NCBI GenBank assembly: GCA_020436535.1
Contig: JAGQXQ010000146.1
Location: 1 to 34,996 of the forward strand
Length of the DNA stretch: 34,996 nt
Source: Phaeodactylibacter sp.
Lineage (GTDB): Bacteria; Bacteroidota; Bacteroidia; Chitinophagales; Saprospiraceae
Direction of reading: 5' to 3'
Shown here: positions 27,826 through 34,996 of the stretch, in pieces
Layout: the number at the start of each line of letters is the position of its first letter
How positions within the stretch are numbered: the stretch's first letter is position 1
Made by a program: the position numbers and the translations under genes
Notes under the pieces: model-generated
Databases searched by the model: none
The model's input: only the letters and a program-made list of their open reading frames with translations
What the model was told of the DNA's origin: nothing

Positions 27826-28779
27826 CTAAATACCGTCGGATTTCTTTTTCTCACTTTGTTGAGTCCGGCCTCTGTGAAAAAAACCAAGCATTGCCGGTAC
27901 AGGAGATACTACGCGATTGACATTGTCAAAATCTTTTTTAAATTGCGTATGTACTTCCGGTAGACGGCTCCAATGCATTTGAGGACGTAAGTGATGTTCT
28001 TGATGATAACCGTCGTTAAATGTGATTACATTGTATAATCGACCGTAATAGCTTACTGAATTAGCGTACCGATTGCTTGGTTCTGCGCCAAAATGTTCAT
28101 AATAGTTTTGTATGTTTACAAGTGCAAAAGACAGATAAAGCGCCGGTATGAAACAAAACAATACCCATTGCCAATTGATAATTGTAAAGAATAAGATCCC
28201 TATTGATATAAATAATCTGTCCAATTGAATTTGACGTAATTCCAGGGCTCTTTTTGTCGTAGATTTAGATAGGAGCGAAAAAATCAAAGATTCATTTTTT
28301 CCAACGCGCCATATTCGTATTGCATAGCTTAAAGTTTTCAGGACTCCAAATAAGGTGCCAAAGGCGCCCAGGAATGCATAACGAAACAGACCTGAATGAT
28401 CCTGATTTTCCCCATCGCGATACGTAGATGATAAATCCTGAGTCGATCCATTGGGGCCTTTCCGATCATTATTATACTTGTGGTGATTTTTAACGTGCGT
28501 TAATTTATAAATCTCCACAGATTGGCCTATGTTTAAAGAATTTAACATTGACACACAATGATTTAGAAATGCAGGCTCAAACCATGGCTGATGTGTGAAA
28601 ACATGAGAAATTACGATGATGTTGTAAGAAATCATCATAACCATCAATACAAATGCGCCAACTTGTAGAAAGATTGAGGCCTGGTTCCAAGATAGCGCTA
28701 TTGTAAGCGTAATAATAAATTGAAGAACACTTAAGATTAGTAATATTCCGTCAAGCCGCGTATTCTTCCAAATTCTCAT
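27826..28779 (-). CDS. Membrane fatty-acid-desaturase-fold diiron oxygenase
   Basis: A 317-residue integral membrane protein with the three histidine boxes of the fatty acid desaturase/hydroxylase superfamily: HVFTH (59-63), HVKNHH (95-100) and HQEHH (259-263). Hydrophobic stretches lie at about 10-30, 36-58 and 185-220. In primary metabolism such enzymes desaturate acyl chains. Next to NRPS genes, relatives can hydroxylate or desaturate amino acid or acyl parts of a product. No acyl-starter C domain is present in the NRPS line, so a peptide or amino-acid substrate is plausible but unproven. It has its own candidate promoter 35-80 bases upstream, shared with the first exporter gene, which suggests joint control. 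It lies in the same direction as the exporters and the amidinotransferase. Confidence 0.88.
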   Translation of the reverse strand: MRIWKNTRLDGILLILSVLQFIITLTIALSWNQASIFLQVGAFVLMVMMISYNIIVISHVFTHQPWFEPAFLNHCVSMLNSLNIGQSVEIYKLTHVKNHHKYNNDRKGPNGSTQDLSSTYRDGENQDHSGLFRYAFLGAFGTLFGVLKTLSYAIRIWRVGKNESLIFSLLSKSTTKRALELRQIQLDRLFISIGILFFTIINWQWVLFCFIPALYLSFALVNIQNYYEHFGAEPSNRYANSVSYYGRLYNVITFNDGYHQEHHLRPQMHWSRLPEVHTQFKKDFDNVNRVVSPVPAMLGFFHRGRTQQSEKKKSDGI

Positions 28780-28813
28780 TTTATCCAGATATTTTATTAA
28801 ACTATTATACCTA

Positions 28814-28858
28814 CAAAAGTACAGTACGTTTTTTTCACAATACGTTCAATTTTCGGTA
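28814..28858 (-). promoter_or_regulatory. Candidate promoter of the desaturase gene, shared element
   Basis: On the minus strand the element reads TACCGAAAATTGAA, 3 bases, ATTGTGAA, 12 bases and TACTTTTG, a perfect Bacteroidota -7 box (TAnnTTTG). It matches the element before the exporter gene at 32421-32465 in 33 of 45 positions with no gap. The -7 box would place transcription start about 28 bases before the ATG. The upstream half has two TGAA-ending half-sites 11 bases apart, which could be an activator site. Confidence 0.6.
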
Positions 28859-28889
28859 AATTCGTTTCATAATCGCCTCGCCTATTTCA

Positions 28890-30596
28890 CTATTTCGTCA
28901 CCATCTTGACCAAAAAACGCACCTCTTCTCTGGACAACTCCCGCATCTGCCCATCCTGGAATTGGATCAGCCTGTCGGAAGCGTTCCAGTATTGCTGGTC
29001 GTGCGATACGACGAAAACGGTTTTATTACGCGCTTTTAACTCCTGAATGATTTCAAAGTAAAATTTGTCCCGGAATTCCGGGTCCAAATCTGCCGCTACT
29101 TCGTCGAAGACATAGATGGGTTTGTCCTCTAACAGAACGGTGGTCAGCGCGAGGCGTTTTTTTTGGCCGCTGGAGAGCATAATATTGGTGAAAGCACCGT
29201 CCCGATAGGTTGTTTTTTCCTCCGGCAGCCCCATGTTTTGGAGCAGCGTGTTGACCTGGTCAGGATCTACTTCTTGTTCGAGGCCGTAGATTTTGTCAAA
29301 GAGATGATAATCGCTGAAAATGATGGAGAAGAGATTTTGATACTGTTGATAGTTTTGAGCGTAAATAAAACGGCCTTTTTGATCTTCCCCGCCGTCTACT
29401 TTAATCTGACCGCTTTTTGGTTTGTATAAGCCGGTCAGCAATTTAAGAAAAGTGGACTTGCCCGAGCCGTTGCCCCCGGTAACAAAGATTAAATCTCCTT
29501 TGCGGAAAGTAAAATCAAACGGGCCGATCTGAAACCCTTTTCCCTGATCAGTTCGCTGCGGATATTGATAACTGAGGCCTTTTAATACGATCTGACTTTC
29601 AAAGGGAATCATCTGGTAAGCGGCCGGGGAATAATTATCTATTTTTTGTTCGCGTATTTGCTGCAATTCTTCCTCCAGTTGCGCTTCTAGTTTTATAATA
29701 TTTCCAGCAGCGTCGCTGGCCAAGCCAAACAGTGGAATAGTATAAACGATACCGCTCAAAGGGCCGACGATAAATATGACGGCAGCCACTACTTTGGTGA
29801 TGACCAGTGAGTGTTCCACATGAATTTTGGGTAGGGCGAATAGAATGAGGCCCAGCGACATATAGAGCAATAACTCTATAATAATGAGCGTGACATTGTA
29901 GCGCTTGCCAATCTTTATCTGGACGTCTCTCGAATCTTTCTCCGCTTTTGTATAGGCCTCAAAGACCTCTTCGTTTTTGCGGCGGTTAATATTGATTTCA
30001 TTAAAGCCCTGCAAGACATGGGAAATTCTGGCAAAAATTGCTACTTGCTTTTCGCTCCTTTTTAGAAACATGGAGTAGAAAAATCCCGCATTTTCTGTAT
30101 AGTAGAATACGCCAAAGGCCGAAATGACGATGATTAACCCAAAAGACCAAAATGATATGGCCGCTATGTAGAACAGGATAAAAATAATCACGATCAATTC
30201 CTGGGCGGCATTGATCAGCAGCATGGAAATATTGGAAACGGTAGTAACGTCTTGTGAAATGCGCGCGTAGATAGTGGCGGCGCCGTATTTTTCTAAAGTG
30301 GTTAACTCTGTCAGCCTTATCTTGTCTGCGAGACGATAACGAATTCGGTTGGCAACTAATTCTACTATTTCCGAAGATCTATCGAGGGTATAACGCTTGG
30401 TAAAAAAGAAAACACCCAAACCAAGCGTATATACGATAAGGTGATACCCGTTTGATTCATTATTGGAGATAGTTTCAGCCGCCGAGTTGACTACAGATAT
30501 TAATAATGCGCTGGAAAGCCCCGATACCAACCCAAAAACAATCAGGCGATAGGGAATGGGATTGATTTCCTGTTTTAGTAGCGTAAAGACTTTCAA
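28890..30596 (-). CDS. Cyclic-peptide-type ABC exporter (second copy)
   Basis: A 568-residue fused membrane/ATPase ABC transporter of the SyrD/PvdE-like cyclic peptide export family. The N-terminal ~310 residues hold several hydrophobic segments. The ATPase has Walker A GGNGSGKST near 373, signature LSSGQKKR near 473, Walker B PIYVFDEVAADLDPEF and the switch VVSHD. It is a close paralogue of the gene at 30685, lying 88 bp downstream of it in the same direction, so the two are probably cotranscribed. The start is a TTG giving MKVFTLL, conserved with the paralogue's MKVFELL; no ATG is nearby. The likely job is moving the finished or immature peptide across the inner membrane. The two half-size proteins may form a heterodimer. 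Confidence 0.92.
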   Translation of the reverse strand: MKVFTLLKQEINPIPYRLIVFGLVSGLSSALLISVVNSAAETISNNESNGYHLIVYTLGLGVFFFTKRYTLDRSSEIVELVANRIRYRLADKIRLTELTTLEKYGAATIYARISQDVTTVSNISMLLINAAQELIVIIFILFYIAAISFWSFGLIIVISAFGVFYYTENAGFFYSMFLKRSEKQVAIFARISHVLQGFNEININRRKNEEVFEAYTKAEKDSRDVQIKIGKRYNVTLIIIELLLYMSLGLILFALPKIHVEHSLVITKVVAAVIFIVGPLSGIVYTIPLFGLASDAAGNIIKLEAQLEEELQQIREQKIDNYSPAAYQMIPFESQIVLKGLSYQYPQRTDQGKGFQIGPFDFTFRKGDLIFVTGGNGSGKSTFLKLLTGLYKPKSGQIKVDGGEDQKGRFIYAQNYQQYQNLFSIIFSDYHLFDKIYGLEQEVDPDQVNTLLQNMGLPEEKTTYRDGAFTNIMLSSGQKKRLALTTVLLEDKPIYVFDEVAADLDPEFRDKFYFEIIQELKARNKTVFVVSHDQQYWNASDRLIQFQDGQMRELSREEVRFLVKMVTK

Positions 30597-30684
30597 TGTA
30601 GATCTATTTTCTTAGTACTTAACATCAAATAATTTCCAACGTAGACGTCATCGCTATAAAGCAAGCAGCCTCTCCACTTCAAGC

Positions 30685-32400
30685 TTATTTCAAAACCTTT
30701 TCTACCAATGATCTCACCTCAACTTTTGAAAGTTCCCACATCATTCCGTCCTGAAATCGGATCAGCCGGTCGGAGACGCTCCAATATTGTTGATCGTGCG
30801 AGACCACCAGGATTGTTTTATTACGCGCTTTTAGTTCCTTCAGGATTTCAAAGTAGAATTTATCGCGGAATTCCGGATCTAGATCGGCAGCCACTTCATC
30901 AAAAATATAAATGGGCTTATCTTCTAAAAGAGCAGTTGTCAAGGCTAAGCGTTTTTTCTGTCCGCTAGATAAATTGATATTAGTAAAAGCCCCATCTATA
31001 TAGGTCGTTTTTTCTTCTGGCAATTCCATGCTGGCTAGTAGCGCTTTCACTTCATCGGGATCAATTTCCCGTTCAACACCGTATATTTTATCAAATAGAT
31101 GATAGTCGCTAAAAATGATAGAAAACAGGTTTTGGTATTGTTGATAGTTGAGCATATTGACCTCTTTTCCCGGATAATCTTTTTCTTCATCCAGCCTGAT
31201 TTGCCCGGCATCCGGTTTATATAAGCCGGTAAATAATTTAAGGAAGGTGGATTTACCGGAGCCATTGCCCCCGGTCACAAAGATTAATTCTCCTTTGCGA
31301 ATGGTCAAATCAATCGGCCCGACTTGAAATCCCGTCCCATAGCCGTTACTTTGGGGGTATTGGTAGCTCAATCCCTTTAAGGAAATACCGCTTTGAAAAG
31401 GAAGCGACCGATAGGCGTCTGGCGAATAAGGATCGATCCGCTGCTCGCGCATCTTCTTTAATTCTTCTTTTAGCTGACTCTCTAGTTCCATGATATTATG
31501 AGCGGAATTATTGGCGTTGGCTAAGGTCGGAACGCTGTAAATGACCCCATCCATAGGCCCAACCATAAACAAGATGGCGGCCACTATTTTGATAATGTGC
31601 TCTGAGTGCTCCGCGTGAAACCTGGGAAGGGCAAAAAGGATGAGTCCCAGCAGTATATAGAAGAATACCTGTAAGAAAATGAGGGTAATGTTATAGCGCT
31701 TAATGGTTTTTATCCGGTAATCACTGATTTTATCGTTGACTGTCACATAAGTTTCGAAAACGTCTTCATTCTTGCGGCGATTGATACTGATTTCATTGAA
31801 ACCCTGTAGAAGATGCGCGAGCTTTGAAAAAAACGCCGTTTCCTCTTCCGATACTCTTTTCCACATAGCTTGGAAGTTATTGGAAAGCCCGATATAGTAA
31901 AACATACCGGTGATCAGGCCAAGTATCACAAAACCAAAAGACCAAAGAGAAATTGTGGCAATATAAAACAAGATGAAAATGATCAAAATGGACTGTTGGA
32001 CGCCGTTGATAATGTTTCTGGAGGAATTAGAAACTATTGTGGCGTCTTGTGTAATGCGTGCATAGATGGTCGCCGAACCATATTTTTCGAGCGTGACCAG
32101 CTCGGTCAGGCGCACCTTATCCACCAAGCGGAGGCGAATCTGGCTTACAACGGACTCTACAATTTCAATAGACCGATCTAACATGTAGCGCCTAGTGTGA
32201 AAGAATAGAAATAAACAAAGCAGATACTTAAAAAGATACTGCCAGTTTGGGTCGTTATTGGCTACCGTTTCGACCGCAGAGTTGATAGTGGCGATCAAAA
32301 ATGCATTGGAAAGACCCGATACAACAGCGAAGCTTATCACAGGGTAAAACGCCTTTGGAGTCGTTTTGATATCTCGTAGGAGTAACTCAAAAACTTTCAA
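30685..32400 (-). CDS. Cyclic-peptide-type ABC exporter (first copy)
   Basis: A 571-residue paralogue of the downstream exporter, with the same layout: a membrane domain of about 320 residues, Walker A GGNGSGKST near 376, signature LSSGQKKR near 477, Walker B PIYIFDEVAADLDPEF and VVSHD. The family (SyrD, PvdE, YojI) exports nonribosomal or other modified peptides. Translation starts at TTG; an in-frame TGA lies three codons upstream, and no ATG follows for many codons, so a non-ATG start seems forced. A TAnnTTTG promoter (32421-32428) lies about 20 bases before the start. Together with the second copy this probably makes the export system for the NRPS product, as homodimers or as one heterodimer. 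Confidence 0.92.
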   Translation of the reverse strand: MKVFELLLRDIKTTPKAFYPVISFAVVSGLSNAFLIATINSAVETVANNDPNWQYLFKYLLCLFLFFHTRRYMLDRSIEIVESVVSQIRLRLVDKVRLTELVTLEKYGSATIYARITQDATIVSNSSRNIINGVQQSILIIFILFYIATISLWSFGFVILGLITGMFYYIGLSNNFQAMWKRVSEEETAFFSKLAHLLQGFNEISINRRKNEDVFETYVTVNDKISDYRIKTIKRYNITLIFLQVFFYILLGLILFALPRFHAEHSEHIIKIVAAILFMVGPMDGVIYSVPTLANANNSAHNIMELESQLKEELKKMREQRIDPYSPDAYRSLPFQSGISLKGLSYQYPQSNGYGTGFQVGPIDLTIRKGELIFVTGGNGSGKSTFLKLFTGLYKPDAGQIRLDEEKDYPGKEVNMLNYQQYQNLFSIIFSDYHLFDKIYGVEREIDPDEVKALLASMELPEEKTTYIDGAFTNINLSSGQKKRLALTTALLEDKPIYIFDEVAADLDPEFRDKFYFEILKELKARNKTILVVSHDQQYWSVSDRLIRFQDGMMWELSKVEVRSLVEKVLK

Positions 32401-32420
32401 TGTCGATCAATCTTTACCTG

Positions 32421-32465
32421 CAAAATTAGGATTTGTTTCGTTCACAATTGATTCAATATTCGGTA
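32421..32465 (-). promoter_or_regulatory. Candidate promoter of the exporter operon, shared element
   Basis: On the minus strand it reads TACCGAATATTGAA, 3 bases, ATTGTGAA, 12 bases and TAATTTTG, fitting the TAnnTTTG -7 box. Spacing from CCGA to the -7 box is 35 bases, identical to the desaturase promoter. Transcription would begin about 14 bases before the TTG start codon. Confidence 0.6.
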
Positions 32466-32527
32466 GGTCTGTTCCATTTTGCTAAATGACGGTATCGTTT
32501 ATCATTACTTCCTTTTTGTATTTGCCC

Positions 32528-32544
32528 TCCACCTGAGAGGTGGA
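32528..32544. promoter_or_regulatory. Short perfect hairpin or operator
   Basis: TCCACCT and AGGTGGA form a perfect 7-bp inverted repeat around GAG. It is in the divergent gap between the exporter and monooxygenase genes. It lacks a U-tract, so it is more likely an operator or a chance palindrome than a terminator. Confidence 0.3.
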
Positions 32545-32606
32545 TTCCAGATCAAACCCATTAGACTTCAAATGCAGGACTTCGGGAGCAAGACAAAAAT
32601 GCAAAC

Positions 32607-32700
32607 CGGTAAAAATGGCCCATTGTAACAGGCAATCAAGCACTTGAAACAGAGAAACAAGCCACTATCTCTTTTAACCCCCAACTTTGCTATGGGGAAC
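32607..32700 (+). repeat. Intergenic repeat, copy 2
   Basis: The stretch 32618-32699 aligns without gaps to 34871-34952. I count about 21 mismatches in 82 positions, roughly 74% identity, mostly transitions. The core GTAACAGG is at 32625-32632. The CGGT at 32607 and the spacing to GTAACAGG also match the degenerate copy near 2551. It lies directly upstream of the monooxygenase. Confidence 0.65.
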
Positions 32701-32750
32701 GGTTGTCGGGCGCAGCTTATAATTTTTTTGTATCAAAATATCATTGGAAG

Positions 32751-34472
32751 ATGTACGAAAATATTTCAACTCCCAAAAAGGTGTGTGTGATCGGCGCAGG
32801 CTTGTCTGGTCTGGTTACGATAAAAGAGCTGCTCAGCCAGGGCATTCAGGTAAAATGCTATGAAGCTCAAACTGGGATAGGCGGGGCCTTCAGAGATGTT
32901 GGCGAAGGAGGCAGGTCTTATGATTCCATAGAATTAACCGTTTCCAATTTTTTTATGGCCTTTTCGGATTATCCCCCCGGCCTGTCCGAAAAAAGAAGAT
33001 ATTGGACGGCCAGGGAGTACCGGAACTATTTACATCGTTATGCAAAGCATTTTCATTTATTGCCTCATATCTTTTTATCTCACGAGGTCGTTTCTGCCGA
33101 AATTCATCAGGGCAGAGTGATGGTGAAGGTAGCAGGGCCTAGTCAGGAGTTTTCCGAATTTTTTGACCATCTCGTCATCTGTAGCGGCAATAATTTTCTG
33201 CCGAAGTACCCTGAGTATGCCAGAGACCCTATTTTCAAAGGAGAGATACTCCATTCAAGCCAATACAAAAATGCAGAGCCTTTTAAAGGCAAGAAAGTCT
33301 TGTGCATAGGTATGGGAGAATCCGGCGCCGATACGGTTCATGAAATAAGCCAGGTGGCGTCCTGCTATGTCCTGGTGCGTGACAAGCCCAACGTCGTCCC
33401 TCGATGGATTAATCATTTTACTAATGACAGCTATACCACTTATTGCTTTTATGAAATGGGTAAAAATGGACTTGACCGTTTTATGAAATTTAAAGCTTGG
33501 TACTACCTGAATTTTGATACCAAATTAAGTAAGGAGGAGCGGTTAATCCAACAGTGGATATACGACAGGAACAGTTTCATTGGTAAATTTTTAACAAAGA
33601 ACGACATTTTTATAGAAGACATCGTCAGCGGCCGGCTTCAGTTTTTGGAAGGAGAGGTAAAACGGCTTCTCCCTGATGGTATTATTACGGACAAAGACGA
33701 AAAGGTCGAGGCTGATGTGCTCTTGTTCAACACCGGTTACCGGACTTGTTTCCGGCAATTCAGGTTTGGAAAAGATTTCTCTAATCCCCGGCATCTGTTC
33801 AAGCATATGCTCCATCCTGAATACCAGACACTGGTCAGTTTGGTCGGCTGGGCCAGGCCTACGCAGGGAGGCGTGCCGGCTTGTTCGGAAATGCAAGCTC
33901 GTTACCTCGCGCTTTTGATTACAGGTAAAAAGGCGCTACCGGAAAAATCAGTCATGTATCATGCGATTCAAAAGGATAAACAATATGCTGAATACTACTT
34001 TAGTGACAGCAAAAACATCGAAAGCCTGGTAAATTACCATGATTTTATGCCTGATATGGCTAAACTCATCGGTTGTAAAACTAAGTTTTTCTATCCTGAA
34101 AATCTCCTTTTGACTTTCAAAATGTACTTTGGTTCACATCTGCCTGCCTTTTACCGGTTGACTGACCCCAATCCTGAGATTCGCAGAAAGTCCATTGAAG
34201 TGATACAATCTCTTCCTATCGCCTATTCGCTGCGTAGAGTGGCTGCCATATTATTTTTTACGATACTTTTTAGGGTTCCTGAATTGTTAGGATTGTACAT
34301 AAAAAAAGCGCTTTACCCATTTTTATTTTCTACCGAACGTCATGAATTGGAGATGGGAAGAAAATATTTGCCCCGTAAGACAGGCAATCAAAAAAATAAG
34401 GACACCGAAAAGAAGGCCTTGCCTACATCAACGGACATGACTTTTCTCAATGTTCGAAAAAGCCAGGAATAG
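32751..34472 (+). CDS. Flavin-containing monooxygenase
   Basis: A 573-residue protein with an FAD-binding GAGLSG at residues 15-20, the FMO-family motif FKGEILHSSQYKN near 162, and a second, NADPH-binding Rossmann motif GMGESG near 187. A hydrophobic stretch near the C-terminus (around ILFFTILFRVPELLGLYI) is unusual for soluble FMOs and may anchor it to the membrane; total length exceeds the usual 450-550. Such enzymes N-hydroxylate amines, oxidise sulfur or perform Baeyer-Villiger reactions. Adjacent to the NRPS, amidinotransferase and exporter genes, it may oxidise the peptide or a precursor, though it could belong to another pathway. I chose ATG 32751; an in-frame TTG at 32703 would add 16 residues and overlap the repeat edge. 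Confidence 0.88.
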   Translation: MYENISTPKKVCVIGAGLSGLVTIKELLSQGIQVKCYEAQTGIGGAFRDVGEGGRSYDSIELTVSNFFMAFSDYPPGLSEKRRYWTAREYRNYLHRYAKHFHLLPHIFLSHEVVSAEIHQGRVMVKVAGPSQEFSEFFDHLVICSGNNFLPKYPEYARDPIFKGEILHSSQYKNAEPFKGKKVLCIGMGESGADTVHEISQVASCYVLVRDKPNVVPRWINHFTNDSYTTYCFYEMGKNGLDRFMKFKAWYYLNFDTKLSKEERLIQQWIYDRNSFIGKFLTKNDIFIEDIVSGRLQFLEGEVKRLLPDGIITDKDEKVEADVLLFNTGYRTCFRQFRFGKDFSNPRHLFKHMLHPEYQTLVSLVGWARPTQGGVPACSEMQARYLALLITGKKALPEKSVMYHAIQKDKQYAEYYFSDSKNIESLVNYHDFMPDMAKLIGCKTKFFYPENLLLTFKMYFGSHLPAFYRLTDPNPEIRRKSIEVIQSLPIAYSLRRVAAILFFTILFRVPELLGLYIKKALYPFLFSTERHELEMGRKYLPRKTGNQKNKDTEKKALPTSTDMTFLNVRKSQE

Positions 34473-34515
34473 CGCCACAGAGAAGAGTAATGTAGTTCCG
34501 CTGCGCAGGCAGTAG

Positions 34516-34668
34516 GTGCGCAAAGCCTCTGAAAACGCTTTTCGTGACTGCCCTTCCCTTATTTTCATTCTCTATCGGCCAAAATACAAAAAGGGTGAGT
34601 TGGAAGAATTCAACAACCACCTGGAAGAGTATTATCTGATGGCAAAAAGTAAATTCGAAATTAAATAA
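34516..34668 (+). pseudogene. Possible C-terminal gene remnant
   Basis: A 50-codon ORF from a GTG directly after a TAG. It encodes a stretch including LIFILYRPKYKKGELEEF and ending YYLMAKSKFEIK, with charged helical composition like the end of a larger protein. No family was recognised. It could be a fragment, a real small protein or chance. Confidence 0.25.
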
Positions 34669-34670
34669 AA

Positions 34671-34838
34671 GTGGACGTATCAAAAAATACAAATAAAGTG
34701 AAACCTCAATTTCTACTCTTACTTCTTTGTTGCACCATAACGGCCATTCAGGCACAGGTCGAAACGCCTCCCACTACGGAAGAACTACAGGTTTTCTGGG
34801 TACTGGGAGTGTCTTACAATTTGTCGAAAGGGTTCTAA
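34671..34838 (+). pseudogene. Possible truncated exported protein
   Basis: A 55-codon ORF with GTG starts at 34671 or 34698. It contains an excellent signal-peptide-like run, KPQFLLLLLCCTITAIQAQ, with predicted cleavage after AQA or QAQ, then only about 27 residues ending GVSYNLSKGF. Length and ending suggest an exported or outer-membrane protein cut short, though a genuine small secreted protein is possible. It starts two bases after the stop of the preceding remnant. Confidence 0.35.
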
Positions 34839-34870
34839 AGGCATTCTACGCTTTGGCAACAGATGCCACT

Positions 34871-34953
34871 GCCCCTTGTAACAGGTAGTCAAACATTTGA
34901 AACAGCGGAACAAACCGCTATCCCTTCCGCCACTCAATTTTGCCGTGGCGAAT
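34871..34953 (+). repeat. Intergenic repeat, copy 3
   Basis: Ungapped partner of 32618-32700 with roughly three quarters identity, in the same orientation. The core GTAACAGG is at 34878-34885. Similarity may continue to about 34977, through a GGG-GC-G-TT-ATAA-like stretch. What lies downstream is outside the window. Confidence 0.65.
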
Positions 34954-34996
34954 GCTACCGGGAAGCGGTTTGATAACGGCATTTTTCACCAAAAAA

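Larger units (their letters stand above)
32401..32750. other. Divergent intergenic region between exporter and monooxygenase
   Basis: About 350 bases with no convincing gene. It holds the exporter promoter element (32421-32465), a perfect 7-bp stem with a 3-base loop (32528-32544, TCCACCT/AGGTGGA) and a good copy of the intergenic repeat (32607-32700). The monooxygenase promoter was not located. Confidence 0.6.
34473..34996. other. Right-end region with short ORF remnants and a repeat copy
   Basis: About 520 bases without a full-size gene. It holds two short ORFs that look like gene pieces (34516-34668 and 34671-34838) and the third copy of the intergenic repeat at 34871-34953. The small minus-strand ORFs here look like shadows. 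Confidence 0.5.

Noticed and set aside
1-34996. CRISPR array, tRNA, rRNA or transposase
   Set aside because: No regularly spaced short repeats, no cloverleaf-like sequence and no recognisable transposase or integrase reading frame were seen.

Overview
The window looks like a chromosomal segment of a member of the Bacteroidota, perhaps a Saprospiria-type organism. This is inferred from weak or absent Shine-Dalgarno sites, promoter-like TAnnTTTG boxes, an AraC-type regulator and a small exported protein with a leader of a style I associate with that group. It is not proven from this sequence alone.

Left edge (1-2.5 kb, visibly GC-rich): two genes sharing a DUF697-like hydrophobic glycine/alanine-rich domain flank a tiny membrane ORF. 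One carries a C-terminal helix-hairpin-helix, the other a coiled coil, a membrane segment and an OmpA-like domain. They look like ordinary envelope-associated host genes. GC content then drops and a natural-product locus begins.

Centre (2.7-26.5 kb, + strand): a stand-alone AraC-type DNA-binding protein; a large alkaline-phosphatase-superfamily/TPR/sulfotransferase fusion; a long imperfect palindrome; a small exported protein; then three NRPS genes (2153, 3205 and 1374 aa). Read by domain order, the line is A1-PCP-E / C-A2-PCP // C-A3-PCP / C-A4-PCP / C-A5-PCP // (TubC-type docking) C-A6-PCP-TE: six modules. My motif-based pocket readings are A1 DAASLGGIGK (unassigned; D-configured by the E domain), A2 DVWHFSLIDK (Ser), A3 DVEDLTIVFK (acidic pocket, possibly a basic residue), A4 DVQFVAQVVK (Pro), A5 DVMYLGGICK (unassigned) and A6 DGKDLGLVNK (perhaps Glu/Gln-like, weak). 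The expected product is a hexapeptide D-X1-Ser-X3-Pro-X5-X6, released or cyclised by the TE.

Right part (26.5-32.4 kb, - strand, convergent with the NRPS genes): a glycine-amidinotransferase-like enzyme, a membrane fatty-acid-desaturase-fold oxygenase and two tandem SyrD/PvdE-type cyclic-peptide exporters. A flavin monooxygenase is divergent at 32.75 kb on the + strand. Together these suggest a guanidinylated and/or oxidised peptide that is exported. The desaturase and the first exporter share a 45-bp promoter with matching spacing, and the AraC gene has a weaker version, so one regulator may control them.

The most unusual structure is the mosaic in modules 5 and 6. About 1.8 kb of GC-rich C-A sequence is duplicated at a constant 3416-bp offset. 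Similarity stops at the start of the substrate-pocket half of the A domain and resumes after it, which looks like exchange of the specificity core. Also notable are the palindrome at 5826-5951, a three-copy intergenic repeat, and an amidinotransferase whose acceptor-pocket residues differ from those of the glycine enzyme. No tRNA, rRNA, CRISPR array or transposase was recognised.
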